Assembly: GCA_007115705.1 (NCBI GenBank)
Contig: QXEO01000243.1
Location: 124,001 to 188,000 of the forward strand
DNA length: 64,000 nucleotides
Direction: 5' to 3'
Source: Dactylis glomerata
Lineage: Eukaryota; Streptophyta; Magnoliopsida; Poales; Poaceae
Shown here: piece after piece, positions 1 through 11,690 of the stretch
Layout of the letters: each line of letters begins with the position of its first letter
How positions within the stretch are numbered: position 1 is the stretch's first letter
Notes under the pieces: model-generated
The model's database searches: none
The model's input: the letters and a program-made list of their open reading frames with translations, nothing else
Told to the model about the DNA's origin: nothing
Position numbers and translations under genes: made by a program

Positions 1-598
1 TGTAGTTTATTAGATTATATTAGTTTATATTTCATTGTTGATTGAGGATCTAAACTTGTTTTGCAATGATTTTGGGTATTTTTAAATGATTCCCTTTAAT
101 TTGGTTTTAAATCTGCAGAATAAGAATCCCTATTTTTGGGTATTTTTTAGTTTCAGAAATCTTTCGGACATCAAACAAACTCAATCTTTTGGATACATCA
201 TTGTTTTAAGAAATCAAGTCACGTAAGAAGAAGAAGTCAGCGTGGAGTACCACGAGGCATGATTGGACACCTACCACGCGGCCCTACCTCTGGTCATGTG
301 TTGGGTCCATCTTCCGCCTCGTGGGCCCTTTTGAACTTTTCTTTGGCTCCAAGGATGTATTGATATATGAATATGACCCCGTTTATGTATGCTTCGTTCT
401 GATCAAACTAGTATGCTAGGACTTGCTAGAGGATGCATAAATTAGGCGAAGTTAATCTGGTGGTATCCGTACGAAAGTGACAGAAATTCTAGGTGCTGCC
501 AAAGTTTTTACCTTCCCGTTGATCAATGTGCACCTCCGCTTGCGACCCGCCATCCACGTTGCCCGCACGATTGGCAAGGATAGGTGAGAACATGTTGT
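1..598. other. No gene; repeat-derived sequence
   Basis: No open frame of note. The stretch around 200-360 (repeated 'cgtgg...cacgaggc...cgtgggccc' phrasing) reads like a fragment of a Triticeae LTR, but neither LTR end nor target-site duplication was found, so the origin is left open. Confidence 0.3.
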
Positions 599-1092
599 TC
601 AGGTTGAAGCCACCATAGCATCGTTGAAAGCCGAACTCTGAGGAGTATGAAGTAGGGGAGCGGAGAACCTAGACCGTGGCATCACGGCGCCGTCTTGGTA
701 GGAGCCTGGGGTAGCTGGCGATGAGCTCCAGCCTGACGCCCATGAACTGCTAGTGATGACGGCCCGGTACGCATTCGCCTTCTTCATCTTGGCCTGGTTC
801 CGTGTGGAAACTATCACCTCACTTTGGGCCCCTCCGTCTCGTATCTACGACGGACATAGTCCCTCTCCTGCGCCTCCTCCGTGACGTTCTCCGGCTTCGT
901 GTTCAGCGCCAGCTTCCTGTGTGGCTGCACATATGCCCTTTTCGCCATCTTCTCTTTAGGAGGCACGGTGGCAGCGATGATGGCGTGTGATGGGGGCGGG
1001 GGTGAATGGTGGGATAAAATGAGGAGGCGGGAGAAATCAGAGGGACGAGAAAAATGACATATCGCTAGCATGCCACTGACAAGCCTGGTCAC
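599..1092 (-). pseudogene. Degenerate coding remnant, unidentified (probably transposon-associated)
   Basis: Two minus-strand open frames, 814-1092 and 599-817, abut in different reading frames and read as one broken protein. The first is proline-rich, then basic, and ends PKEKMAKRAY...VRRRYETEG; the second continues with QAKMKKANAYRA and a Ser/Pro-rich tail. This resembles the basic, low-complexity accessory proteins often found with plant DNA transposons, but I cannot name a family. The frame break at about 815 and the absence of a full-length ORF indicate a decayed copy. It lies just outside the Tourist-like MITE at 1283. Confidence 0.3.
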
Positions 1093-1712
1093 CTATTTTT
1101 GGCATCTGTCTGGCGCCCTTGCGCAGCCCCTATTGCCTGGTCTGGGGGCGTCGGACAGTTTTTGGACCGCACCAAATCCAAATCGCGTTTGGAGACTACG
1201 GTTGGGTGCAAAAAATGGTCTTGTAGCGCCAAAACCAGCATGGTGAGGTGTTTGGGGGCGCACGCGGCCGAAGATGCTCTTAGGCTGCTCATAGTGGGGA
1301 GTAACATAGAGTAGTGTCATGCAGATGTTACTAGTCTATGTTACTATCTTTATAGTGAGAAATAACGTATATGTGGTGTCATGCAAGACCTTATTTATTA
1401 GATTATAGACTCACTCTGTATTTGGATGTGTGATGTTACAGTAACATAATATATTACCACAACACTCTCTTTCCTCACTTAATAGCATGCCATGTCATCA
1501 AAATGCATTGGAGTGTGTGATGTTACTACTCCCTTCGGCCCGGATTACCTGGCCCCCGTACATTTTTTGGAAAACCCCCTAGCAAATTTCTGACACTCGC
1601 TCCGCTCAGTCGCCCACTCGCTCCCCACTCGCTCACCGCGCCGCTCTTCCTCCCTCCCCTCTGCCCCAGTCTCCTCCCTGAAAAAAGCTTCAAGCTTTCC
1701 TCTCCACGCTCC

Positions 1713-2307
1713 ATGGGCTGCTGCGGCTCCTCGCTGCGGGAGTTGGTCCACGCGGAGAAGCCGGCCAGGCCGCCGCGGCCGGCGCCGCAACGGCCGTCCT
1801 TCTCCCTGAGCGCGCAGCAGGCCGCGCCGCCGCCGCCGGTGCGCGGGAAGGAGGAGGTTCCGGCGCTTGCGGAGTTCTCGCTGGCGAAGCTCCGCTTGGT
1901 GACGGACGGCTTCGCGGCGGGGAACATTGTGTTGGAGAGCGGCAAGAAGGCGCCCAACCTCGTCTACAGGGGCCGGCTCAAGGGCGGAGGCGCCGCCCCC
2001 CGTTGCTCCATCACCGTCAAGAAGTTCTCCAAGCTGGCCTGGCCCGACCCCAAGCAGTTTGAGGTACGCAGGAGAGGAGAACAAAACCCAAGCGCTGGTG
2101 GCCTCGGTGTATGGCAGGCAGAATTGGGTGTTTTGGGAGACGATGTTTCTTGACAAATTGCTGGTTTGGATTGCAGGAGGAAGCGAGGGGGTGGGCAAGC
2201 TGCGGCACCGGAGGCTGGCGAACCTTATCGGCTACTGCTGCGACGGCGATGAGCGGATGCTTGTCGCCGAGTTCATGCCTGATTTTTTACATGGTCAGTT
2301 TGGCTGA
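1713..2307 (+). pseudogene. Truncated BSK-type receptor-like cytoplasmic kinase gene fragment
   Basis: Exon 1 (1713-2063) starts MGCCGSSLRE, an N-myristoylation signal typical of brassinosteroid-signalling kinases (BSK). It continues through FSLAKLRLVTDGFA and the beta-strand region VYRGRL...ITVKKFSKLAWPDPKQF, ending at a GAG|gt donor. After an intron with a cag acceptor, exon 2 (from 2177) gives LRHRRLANLIGYCCDGDER and VAEFMP. Intact BSK proteins have a complete kinase domain and C-terminal TPR repeats; here everything after 'EFMP' is missing and no later exon was found to 3800. Entering exon 2 from exon 1 puts the reader in the wrong frame: one G is missing from the G-run near 2190. The retained intron shows this was copied from genomic DNA, not mRNA. 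Non-functional gene capture is the best reading. Confidence 0.75.
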
Positions 2308-3807
2308 TTTAAGACCGGCCAGTGTTTTCTTTCATGTGGTTAATTCTTGCCTTAGATCATAGTCAAAAATACAGCGATTCCAATGATAATGGGCTATACG
2401 ATTGCCTGATCTTGATTGCTTATATCACAACTGCAATTTTCTCTAGTTGCCAGACCAAAAATCAATCGGTAAGGTGTCAATCTTTGGCTAACAACAACAG
2501 TACTGAAGCTTCTATAAATGATAATGGAAGCACTAACAACTGAAGCTAGCATATTGAAAATCTGTAGAATTGCAAATGTGTCATTTGGTTGTACTGTCGG
2601 TAGACATTCCCGTGATCCCCGTGTTTATGCTTTCTTTATTGTCTGGTTACTTATGTTAGCAAGAGCAGTGAACGTGACACTATCATTAGGGATTATCTGT
2701 CTCTCTGATTGGCAACAAGCAACAGCTAAATTGCTCTTCTTTTGCAAATATTTTACATCAACTGTGAGTTCACAGTTTCAAGTGGTCATGAATTCTTGTG
2801 CCTGTTGGGTTGAATGCGTGCTATGGTTATTATATGGCTATCACTGAGAGAGAAAAAACTGCAGGACTTGGAGGTGCTAAATTATATCGGCATGAATTTC
2901 GATGGTTTTAGTCTATGTTATCATGGGCACTCTTGAATGCTAAGTTTTTATGTGATCCTGATACTGTTGGTTTATCTTCCTATGATAATATGGTCATGTT
3001 TATGCTTGCGTGATTGACTCTTCCTAATGTTTGGGAGTTTATATATCATGTGATAGTGAATCTTTTGTTAGCTAGAGGAGTGAACATGACACATTGGTTT
3101 CTGTGGACTGTTTCTATGATTGCCAATAGGCAGCAGCTAAAATGCACTTCTTTTGCACATGTTGTACATCTACTATGGCTTCATAGTTTCAAGGGGTTAT
3201 GAATTCTTGTGATGTTGTTTTGAATGTGTGCTCTGGTGGTGCTGAGCTTTGTCCGCTGGTTTGAAGGTGTTTTATCAGCATGAACTTGCAGTGTGTTAGT
3301 ATGTGGCTCTTATCATGGTTACTCTTGAATACTATGTTTCTATGTGATTCTGGTACTGTCGGTAGACCATCCTGTGATCCTGGTGTTTCGATTGTTTTAT
3401 TGTCTAGTTACTTATGTTCATGAGTTTATAGTTCATGTGACTGGGAATCTTGTGATAGGAGTAGTATTTGGATCTAATCTGTGTTCCTTCTTGACCATTC
3501 AAGGCTCTTCTTCATTCGTCACACATGTACCATGAGGCAAAGGCTTCTTTTACACACCATGGTGTCAAGTTCTCCAATCTATAGACGGAGAGATCAGGAA
3601 GCAGTTTCATGCTCAAGACAAAGGTAGTTGGGGTTGATAGTTCTCGAAGATAGTTGCAGGTGTGCCCTTTCACTAATTAAAGTTTTACTCTTTATATAAC
3701 TGTAGAATCATTTGCCATATTGAAATGTTCTTGGTACCAGTTATGCTTCATTCTTACTTGTACTGCTTCACTTATCGTTTTCAAGTATATATGGTGCTTT
3801 AAATCTG

Positions 3808-5332
3808 GCAATTTTTTTTATTGCACTTTTTTTAAGCATTTTTAAAAGTAGCATTAATTTAGAGCTAATATCAGAATTAGGACACCGTTGTGTCCGCCGG
3901 ACGCGATTAGCACATATCGTATCCGGCGAATACGACTAGCTGGGGGGCCCGCATGCTGGCAGGTGGTGTCGCGACCTGCGGGCGCGAGTGGAGAGGAAAG
4001 GAGCCACGTCGGCCACCTGAAAAAGAAGTCGCGCCCGGAGGATTCGAACCAGCCTGTCGCATCCGCCGGAGCCGACATGTCTGCATGCGGGGTGCTAACC
4101 CGGTCGGCACCCCCGCGCTGCACCCCAGTCGCCCTCACTCGCCCGCTCTCTTCTTCTCTTTCTTCTCTCTTTGCTCTTTCACTTCTTCAGCTGAAACCTC
4201 TCATTCTCAAATCTTATTTCTTCGATTCTGAGAGCATTTCTTGATCAAAATCAGTGAAATTTGTTGCAAGAAGTAGAGGATAGCCCGATCTACAAATGGG
4301 TTTGCTTTAGGAGAAATTTTGTTGGTTCGTTTTGTCACATTTTGGAGTAGTAGGTGTAAATTTCCCTGTAGATGTTCTTGTGTTCTTGATGTTGTTCTTA
4401 TGTTGTTGTGCAGGTTGAATCAGGTGTGGTTGAAGTTGTGTAACGTGAGCAAGTTTCAAGGTGGTGGTTTGCACGCTTCAAGGGTAAATTTTGGATGTGA
4501 AATCTCAGTCATTATATTTTAGTGGTGTAGTTTACAAGTGAATAAGTTGCTGTGTTTAGTCTCATATCGGTATAATAGCTGTAAAAATCTCAGTAGTTGT
4601 AATTTTGTTCTTGAGGCCGTTCTTGTATTGTTGTATAGGTTGATTCCGGTGCGTTGGAAGTGGTGTGACGTGAGCAAGTTTTGAGGTGGTGATTCGCACG
4701 CTACGAGGGTAAAAATCTTATTCTCAAATGGTGGTTGTGTAATTTTGTGTATATATATTTTAGCGGTGTAGTTGACGGAAGTAGGATTTTTATGTAGCAG
4801 GAGTCATGTCTGGATTAGTTAGATTTGTTATTCATTATGGGTACGGTGCGGTCCGTAGCAGTGATGCTGGAGCTGATCTTAGCGACTTTGAGTATCATGA
4901 GGTGGAGTTTACTGATCCTCAGAGTATGCGTATTGGGGAATTCAAGAGGATGTTAATTTGAGAATGGAGGGTTTGAGCTGCAGCTGAGAAAGAGCAAAGA
5001 GAGAAGAATGAAGAGCTGAAGCAGAAGAATGGGTGAGCTAGCGTCGGCGCGGGGGGTGCCGAGCGTTTTTGGTGCGGCAGGCCGACTTGTCGCACCCGCC
5101 GGTTGCGACAGCAGGCGCAGGAGGCCGACGTGGCCGATTCCTCTCCTCTCGCGCCCGGAAGTCGCGACAGCACCTGCCAGCATGCGGGCCCCACCGCTAG
5201 TCGTATCCGCCGGATACGATATGTGCTAATCGCGTCCGGCGGACACAACGGTGTCCTAATTCTGATATTACCTCTAAATTAATGCTACTTTTGCAAATGC
5301 TTAAAAAAAGTGTAATATAAAAAAAATTTCGC
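3808..5332 (+). mobile_element. Internally deleted Mutator-like element (MULE)
   Basis: Long terminal inverted repeats (roughly 400 bp, starting GCAATTTTTTTTATTGCAC on the left and its near-inverse on the right) enclose a short core. The 9-bp sequence TTAAATCTG occurs directly outside both ends (3799-3807 and 5333-5341), matching the 9-bp duplication of Mutator elements. The core contains only the first 51 codons of a mudrA-type transposase, so the copy is non-autonomous. It sits inside the 5.5-kb Stowaway-ended element. Confidence 0.85.
4806..4961 (+). pseudogene. N-terminal stub of a MuDR-type transposase
   Basis: An ATG opens a 51-codon frame beginning MSGLVRFVIHYG and continuing LSDFEYHEVEF and MRIGEFKRML, which matches the usual N-terminus of plant mudrA transposases (the ubiquitin-like leader before the MuDR domain). 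A TGA follows at 4959-4961, directly where the right terminal inverted repeat begins. The zinc-finger, MULE transposase core and SWIM domains are all absent. Translation, if any, would give only this stub. Confidence 0.75.
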
Positions 5333-5341
5333 TTAAATCTG

Positions 5342-7028
5342 CGTCATGGTTTTGCTTTTGAGTCCTTTAGTTTTGTTCTGTTATCTATTGTTCTCAAGTG
5401 TAAACAGCTTATCTTTAACACTGTTCTGTTATCTACTGTTCTGGAGTATCTTTGTTTTCTGCTTACCATATATCAGTATGGTCTCACATTCTTATTGCTT
5501 GATAAGATTCTGTCATGGTAATGTTGGAAACGGTTTCTTCCCAATGTGAACATTTCTTATTAGCCCTTCTCTTCATAATTGATTACTCCTTGAGCAAGTG
5601 AAGATTACTCTGCGAGGCTCTCAGAATATGCATATACAGCTTCTTTGAGCTCATGCAGTTTTTAATGGCAGGACATTGCTTGAGATACTTTGTTGTTTCT
5701 GAAAGGATGATCCTCCTTAACTGGTATCCCGTTTGTTGTTCTTTTCCCCAAAAATCTAGCGGCAGCAGCCTGGAAGTAGTGTTTTCCTTTCAGAAAGATT
5801 TTTCTTGGGCTGCCTAATATTTCTTCCCTTTTCAACTGCCGTGGTCAAGATACAGTTAGCCTGCCATACTTCCTTTGGAAATTTTGTGCCCATGCCGTGA
5901 GCCGATTTGCTTTGAGATATATCCAAAACATGTTGACCTCATGGTTGTTGGTAGGCTTCGTGCCTACCTGCGGAGAGGAGTCAGTAGACAAGTATGGTGC
6001 TTTGTACCAGGATTCAGAACCCATCCTTCCTGTATCCCTTTTGTTCTGAACTACTACAAGCAAAACAAAGATAAACAAGTGATCAATTGATCAACACTGT
6101 TTGATCGCCACTATTTTGATCAGAGTTCAGCCAATTCTTTATTTCTCTGTCGATTGGATGGACTGCCACTGCTTCTGTGGGATCAACTATTCTAACAGTT
6201 GGAGAATCAAGTTCTTGTCTTAGGGATCAGATCTAGTTCAACCCATGTAGACGCCATGAATAAGGATTTTAAGACATTAAGTTATATTGAAGACCTGTAT
6301 CGGCTGTTTAGAATGTGTAGCCGGCACATATCTCATATTTATGGTGCTCTTTTCTGAATGGAGTATATAATAATTCACTCTGTTTGCTTAAGTTCTTGAT
6401 GTTAGAGTACATTCATCACAGCATATGAATCATCACTTCCTATCCTGAGTATCTGTTTGCTAACATGAAACTATGAAACCGTGTTCTTCCACCTGGAATG
6501 CTGCATATGATGGCTGAAGAGAATGGCGATGCGACATGGCTGAAGAGTACCTTCAAGCTGATGATTTCTCAGCTTAGACGTCGCTGGAAGCTGGCCGAGG
6601 TCGCTGGAGCGCGCAGACTGATGCGGAGGCCGACAGAGGTCGCTGGAGCAGGAGGACGACCTCTCCTCTGCGATCGGAGCCCTTCGACGGCGAGCGGAGC
6701 AGCGGCGCGGACGGAGGGAGCTCTGGACAGCGGTGGAGCGGCAAGGGAGGTGCTCAAGGCGGGGGACGGCCGGCGGGGGAGCTCGACTTCTCCTCCGCTC
6801 CTGGAGGGCCTGCCTCCTCTACTGGAGGCACTGCCTCCTCTGCTCAAGGCGCGGCCAGCCGGCGGGGGCGTGAGCCCAGCTCCTGCGCGAGCTCCGGCGC
6901 AAGACGAGCTACGGCGACGGCTCCGTCCCGTCCCTGATTTTGATTTTAGGACCACGGGGGAGAAGAAACGTTCCAGGGTGGGGGTTTTCACAAAATGTAA
7001 GCTTAATGGGCTGGGCCGCTGGGGGGCC
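5342..7028. other. Element interior with no recognisable gene
   Basis: 5342-6490 is AT-rich with no coding signal. 6498-7034 has an open frame of 178 codons, but it is Gly/Arg/Pro/Ala-rich, built from short internal repeats (for example the doubled CTGCCTCCTCT phrase near 6808-6840), and matches no family I know. It looks like GC-rich 5' leader or captured exon sequence. Confidence 0.4.
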
Positions 7029-7409
7029 ATCTAATTCGGGCCGGAGGGAGTAGTTATTTTACTCCCACTATGAGTAGTCTTATAGGTTCCCGCCCAGTGA
7101 GTCGTCCTTTATTATGTTGTTTATGGTTTTATTGGTGTCATAGTTTCTGAAAATTTATTAGGGTCGGTTTAGAACACAAGCTGGTGAAAAAAACATCTCA
7201 ATCAGATCAAACCAATAAGTTATTGAAATAAAATTCTACTCCCCGTCAATATTATTACAAAGAAAAGCATCCCTCCGAAATGAAACAAACGTTACAAATA
7301 TATGCAACCATAATGTTTTAGCACAGTAATAAGTATACTTAAAGCGATATAATGATGCTGAGACGTGTTTGTGACAGCCCCCTCATTCGCCACTCAAAGC
7401 AACTTCCAG

Positions 7410-10400
7410 TTACCGTGGGCATGCCGCCCCAAAAGCAAGGTTGGTCTTTCCGGCGAGCATGTTGTTCCACTGGGCGCCTTTAGGGTCGTCGGTGGCGAAC
7501 CTGGTCCACTCTGGCGTGGCGTACTCATAGCGACTGTGCGTGATGCGATGGAATTCCTTGATATCCTTGTTCTTGGCCATGTCGTCCGGGTCCCGAAGGT
7601 CGACGGAGAAGATGTCGCCATAGGGCCTTACCGAGTGCAGGAACTGCGGCATCGAGATGGGCTCCGTGGATACGGCAGCGAGGTCGGCGGACACAACGAT
7701 GCTCCTCATGTCCGGGCTGAACATCGGGTGGTTCACATGCCCGGCGATGGTGTCCGAGCTCTGCACCACCCGCACCACCACCGCCGGGTCGCTGGCCTTC
7801 ACCAGGTACACGGCGAAGAAGCCAGGGTCTAGGAGGATGTCCTTCTCCGGCGCACCGGCCGCCTTGTCACGGGAGGAGGAGAAGACGATCCAGTCACCCC
7901 TGGGAGACCAGCTGCAGTGGGTGTCGGTCCACGGACCATTGGTCAGCCGAGTCACCGTGCCTTCGCTGAATTCCCCAACTTCAGCGTCCTCCATGATGTA
8001 GAGGTTCTTGTGCATCTTCTCCCCTCCGTCTCTCGTCGACCGGAATACGAACTTGGTCCCTTCTGGATTGCTAGACGGGAAGGCATTGTTGAAATGCCCA
8101 TCAGTGAGTCGCTCGACCCTCCGACCAGAGTGTGACCGGCCAGATACGTTGGAGATGGCATAGATCTCGAGCGGCTTGGCAGCGGAGAAGGACGGACCTA
8201 TGCAGACGTACAATGTGTCCTTGGCTTGGTTTTGACACCACGCTGTGGAGAATATGCTGTTGGTACCCCTCATCTACAAAGTTAAAATAAATTAGCATGC
8301 ATACAACATTTTTTAATCATAGAATCCTATAAGTGCAGTGTGGGTATATTTCGTCGAAAACCTTATACATAGGTACAATACTCATCAGTAACTTAAATTG
8401 TTTAATTATATGCATTTAGTGAATGTTGATAGTTTTTTATATTGTAGATATTAATATTTTTCCTAAATATTTGTTAAAACTTTTATTGTCGACTTAGATT
8501 AAACCAAGAGCGCGAGATAAATAAAAATAGAGGGAGTACGCATCTAATTCTTTGAAAAAAAAGCTACAATCAATCAGGACTTGGGAGAGGCATTTTGGCT
8601 CTGGGGTGCAAATGCTCCATTTATTTTAAATACAATTTAAACATATTTTGAATTGTTAAAAAAAATCGAATAAAAATGTTGCATGTACATCTTCACAACC
8701 TATGCATGAGCCAAGTTGTTTTCCGAAAATCCGACTCTTTCTGTGGATTAGGCAAAAAAGACAAAATTTGGTGGTAAAATAAGGGTTTGTACGAGATATT
8801 TTTTATCTGTTTTACTCACAACACTACAAATATCGATTTACCATGAAACTTGGTCATGCATACGTAATCTGTCGTGATGTACACGCGAAATTTTTGTTCA
8901 GAATTTTTTCACATTTTCAAATATGTTTTTTGAATAAATAGAGCATATGCACCCTAGATCAAATATGCATCTCCCCAATCAAACATGAATTTTAAGTGCA
9001 AATCTAAATACTTAGAGACAACAGAAATCTTGGTTTTCGAAGTATGAAATTAAAATACACCAATTTTACTTGAGGTCAGGAGCAGCTAGCCCAGATTCGT
9101 TCATAAAGAATTGACTAATCCCCAATCTTATGTAAGAAGAATTGGATGCCCATTTTACATTGTTACTGATTCAACAAATTTTGGGTTACCTCATAGACGA
9201 TGCGCACGCCATGGCTATCGGCAAGCCACACAGCTTTGAACGTATTATCAACGAATGCAAGTTTGGAGCCATCCTTGGAGGTAGTTGGGAACACACCAGA
9301 CACCCTGAAGAGTCCCACATCCGCGTGGGACGGCGGAGACTGCAGCCTGTGGAAATTCCTTTGGACACTATTCTCATTCTGCATTCAATCCACAGATTAT
9401 CAAGCATGAGCAATTTTAACAAGTTTTTGGTAACCACACCCACACAATTTAAAAGCTTTGAACTAAACCAATCAATACTACTATAGACGACGTACCTCAG
9501 TTGGGTTATCATTTTTCCCCATAAGTAGATCATTCCTACAACGGTGGTAGCCAATGCGGTTGCCACCGTCGAGAATGAAGGGGTTGTAGTGGTCCTCTTC
9601 TGGCCTCCTTTTAATAGTGATTTGCTCCCGCTGATAAGGTGCGCTGACATTAAATATCTCAATTTGCCGATATTCTGCCAACACTCGGTGAGCACCTGAT
9701 TTCTCGGACTTCTGCCGAATGGTGGCCACGGCCACCTTGGTCTCGCTGATAGCCGCCGGAGTTATCGCATCAAACTCCACCGGTGTCACCCGAACAGTCT
9801 CCTTGGTGGCGATGTCATACCGGAACACACCCCAATTCGTCTCAACCATGCCCGAGGGGAGCATTGTGTCAATTCCTCGGTGGAAGAAGATGACGTTATC
9901 GCTGCCCCACGTCGGCCAGCCACCGTCCCTTATGAGGATCTTGCGCCGCAGACCACCCTGCGCCCTCCTCTCCACGTTCATGACGACGATGTCAGTCTTT
10001 AGGTGCTCAATCTCGCCGGTCCACTTGTTCCATCGGAAGTTGGCCACAGCGACCATCTTACCAGACGGTGACACGGCGGGGCTCAGATCGTACTGGTCTG
10101 CAGCAATAATGCATGCATTTTATATCTTCTGATATTACATATGTAAGATGGTATCATGACTTTGTAAACCAATTAAAAGTCAAGATCAAGTGCTATTTTC
10201 TTTTTTTGATGTACAATGAATTGCTAGTCAATAGGGGCTTTACAATACTAGTAGTTTTGTGAATTATCCTAGAGCAGAGACCATAAGAGTAAGAAACTCT
10301 TCATTTCCAAAATAAAAGTGGCAGCTTAATTTCTCTTTAAACAATCGTCTCAATTGATCACATTATTTGTGTAACTTATACTACTGTACTATACATGATG

Positions 10401-11690
10401 TATGCTACACGATTACCTAGAAAGAACTACTCCCTCCGACCCGTAATACTCTTCGCAAATATGAATGTATCTAGACATATTTTAGTAATAGATACATCCG
10501 TATTAGCGAATAGTAATATGGGTCGGAGGGAGTATGTAGCTTTTCACTAATGTAAAATAATAATTAAGCACCCAAATTCGAGTAGAAATCTGATACAGGT
10601 GTTCTTTAATTAATACAGACTACTACAGGTGGGTTGGTATTTTAATTACCTAATCATACTTCTGCAGCTACAACGCACACATATTATATCATCTGACATT
10701 TGTAATATGGTATGTTGACATTGCATTACCAAATAGAAGTCAAGATCAAGTGCTGTATTTGTCATGGCCCGATGACTCCTACAATCATTTGCCAACTAAC
10801 AGCCATTACAATACATTTTGTGCATCATCTTGGAGCAGATGCAATAGATCACAAATTCACCATTTCCTAACAAAAGAGTTTGTACAATTAATCACATTAT
10901 TTGGCATGATATATACTGTACTATACATGTACAGTACCTAATGTAGCACAAATGTAGCTAAAAGCCTAAAACTAGATTACCTAGGAGAACTAGCTTTTTT
11001 TTCGATAAGGAGGAGAACTAGCTGGATGTCTTTTCACTCATGAAAACAATTAAGCACCCAAATCGTTCGAGTTGAACAATGAGACAAATTAACTTGGTAA
11101 ATTGTTGCAGAAGTTTTACCTGGTGGAGTGAGGCGCTCTGTCTTGCCGTCGGCGAGGTTAGTCTTGTAAACGACGGTCCACGGGGTACGCCGTGTCTTCG
11201 CTGGCTCCTTGGTGGAGACATAGATCAGAGAGTGGCCCACGTCGTCGAATCCGCCGGCGATGCAGCCGCTGTCCTCCATGCGCACACCGCCGAAGGTGTC
11301 CTCGCCGTAGACGTCGGCCAGGCGCAGCACCTTCACCCCGGCCTTGGCGCAGCCGGGGAAGCGCAGGGCGACGTGCAGCGTTTCGAGGCCGCTGTCCCTC
11401 TCGGAGACAAAGACCAGGCCGGCGACGCGGCCGCTGACGGCGTCGTCCGGCTTGGCGCCGCACTCGGCGGCGAGCCTGGGGTTCTTCTTGCCCAGGAAGG
11501 TGAGGAGCTCGCTGAGCGCCGCCGCCGGGATGGGCCGGCCATTCTGGTTGTAGGAGACACCATCGGTGAGGAGCAGATCGTCGTCCTGCTGGGCCGGCGA
11601 CGGCGGAGTGACAGGGCACGAGAAGATGTCCAGCGGCACCGTCGGCCGGTAGGTCGTGAAGAAGCCGATGCTGCCGCGGCTCTCCACCAT
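7410..11690 (-). CDS. WD40-like/TolB-like beta-propeller protein (DPP6 N-terminal domain-like), 4 exons, 741 aa
   Basis: Exons on the minus strand are 11690-11120, 10097-9496, 9378-9190 and 8273-7410. All introns are GT-AG, the phases agree, and the reading frame is continuous to TAA. The protein opens MVESRGSIGFFTTYRP and PLDIFSCP, a signature of the plant family annotated as 'DPP6 N-terminal domain-like' or uncharacterised WD40-like propeller proteins. It then alternates propeller-type strands such as PAVSPSGKMVAVA, TWGSDNVIFFHRG, TSKDGSKLAFVD, NPEGTKFVFRSTRDG, SPRGDWIVFSSSRD and SPDMRSIVVS, which are PD40 repeats. No signal peptide is evident and there is no peptidase (S9) domain, so it is not a dipeptidyl peptidase. 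Biochemical role is unknown. The introns are hosts for MITEs (8581-8978, 10430-10532). The length is typical of the family and no disruption was seen. Confidence 0.9.
8581..8978. mobile_element. Fold-back MITE in intron 3 of the beta-propeller gene
   Basis: The left arm (TTGGGAGAGGCAT, then GGGTGCAAATGCTCC and ATTTATT) and the right arm are imperfect inverted repeats of about 100 bp, joined by a spacer. No clear target-site duplication could be fixed, so class is uncertain. Confidence 0.6.
10101..11095. repeat. Tandem duplication within intron 1 of the beta-propeller gene
   Basis: Copy A (about 10111-10600) and copy B (about 10675-11095) share long stretches in the same order: 'agtcaagatcaagtgct', 'atcacattattt', 'actgtactatacatg', 'attaccta', 'cttttcact', 'caattaagcacccaaat'. 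Copy A carries a Stowaway MITE (10430-10532) that copy B lacks. Confidence 0.7.
10430..10532. mobile_element. Stowaway MITE (103 bp)
   Basis: CTCCCTCCGACCCGTAATA at the left and the inverse, ATATGGGTCGGAGGGAG, at the right, flanked by TA on both sides. The whole element folds into a near-perfect hairpin. Confidence 0.9.

Larger units (their letters stand above)
1529..7050. mobile_element. 5.5-kb non-autonomous element with Stowaway/Mariner-type ends carrying a host gene fragment
   Basis: Left end CTCCCTTCGGCCCG and right end CGGGCCGGAGGGAG form inverted repeats close to the classic Stowaway terminus CTCCCTCCGTCCC. They are flanked by TA on both sides (1527-1528, 7051-7052), as expected for Tc1/Mariner insertions. 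No transposase was found inside. The interior contains a BSK-kinase gene fragment (1713-2307), a Mutator derivative (3808-5332), about 1.5 kb of unassigned AT-rich sequence before and after that, and a GC-rich block at 6550-6960. Stowaway MITEs are usually under 0.5 kb, so the size and cargo are unusual. Two unrelated half-elements are excluded by the clean rejoining of the host MITE. Confidence 0.6.
1283..7079. mobile_element. Tourist-like MITE (about 273 bp) split by a 5.5-kb insertion
   Basis: The left end GGCTGCTCATAGTGG at 1283 is the inverse of the right end CCACTATGAGTAGTC ending at 7079. Both are flanked by the trinucleotide TTA (1280-1282 and 7080-7082), the target duplication expected for PIF/Harbinger-type MITEs. 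Removing 1529-7050 and one TA rejoins the MITE cleanly (246 + 27 bp), so the large inner element inserted into it. Confidence 0.75.

Noticed and set aside
6498..7034. 178-codon GC-rich ORF inside the Stowaway-ended element
   Set aside because: Low-complexity composition with internal repeats, no known domain, and it runs into the terminal inverted repeat.
7410..11690. Dipeptidyl peptidase annotation
   Set aside because: Only the propeller-like part is present; there is no alpha/beta hydrolase domain or catalytic GxSxG serine region.
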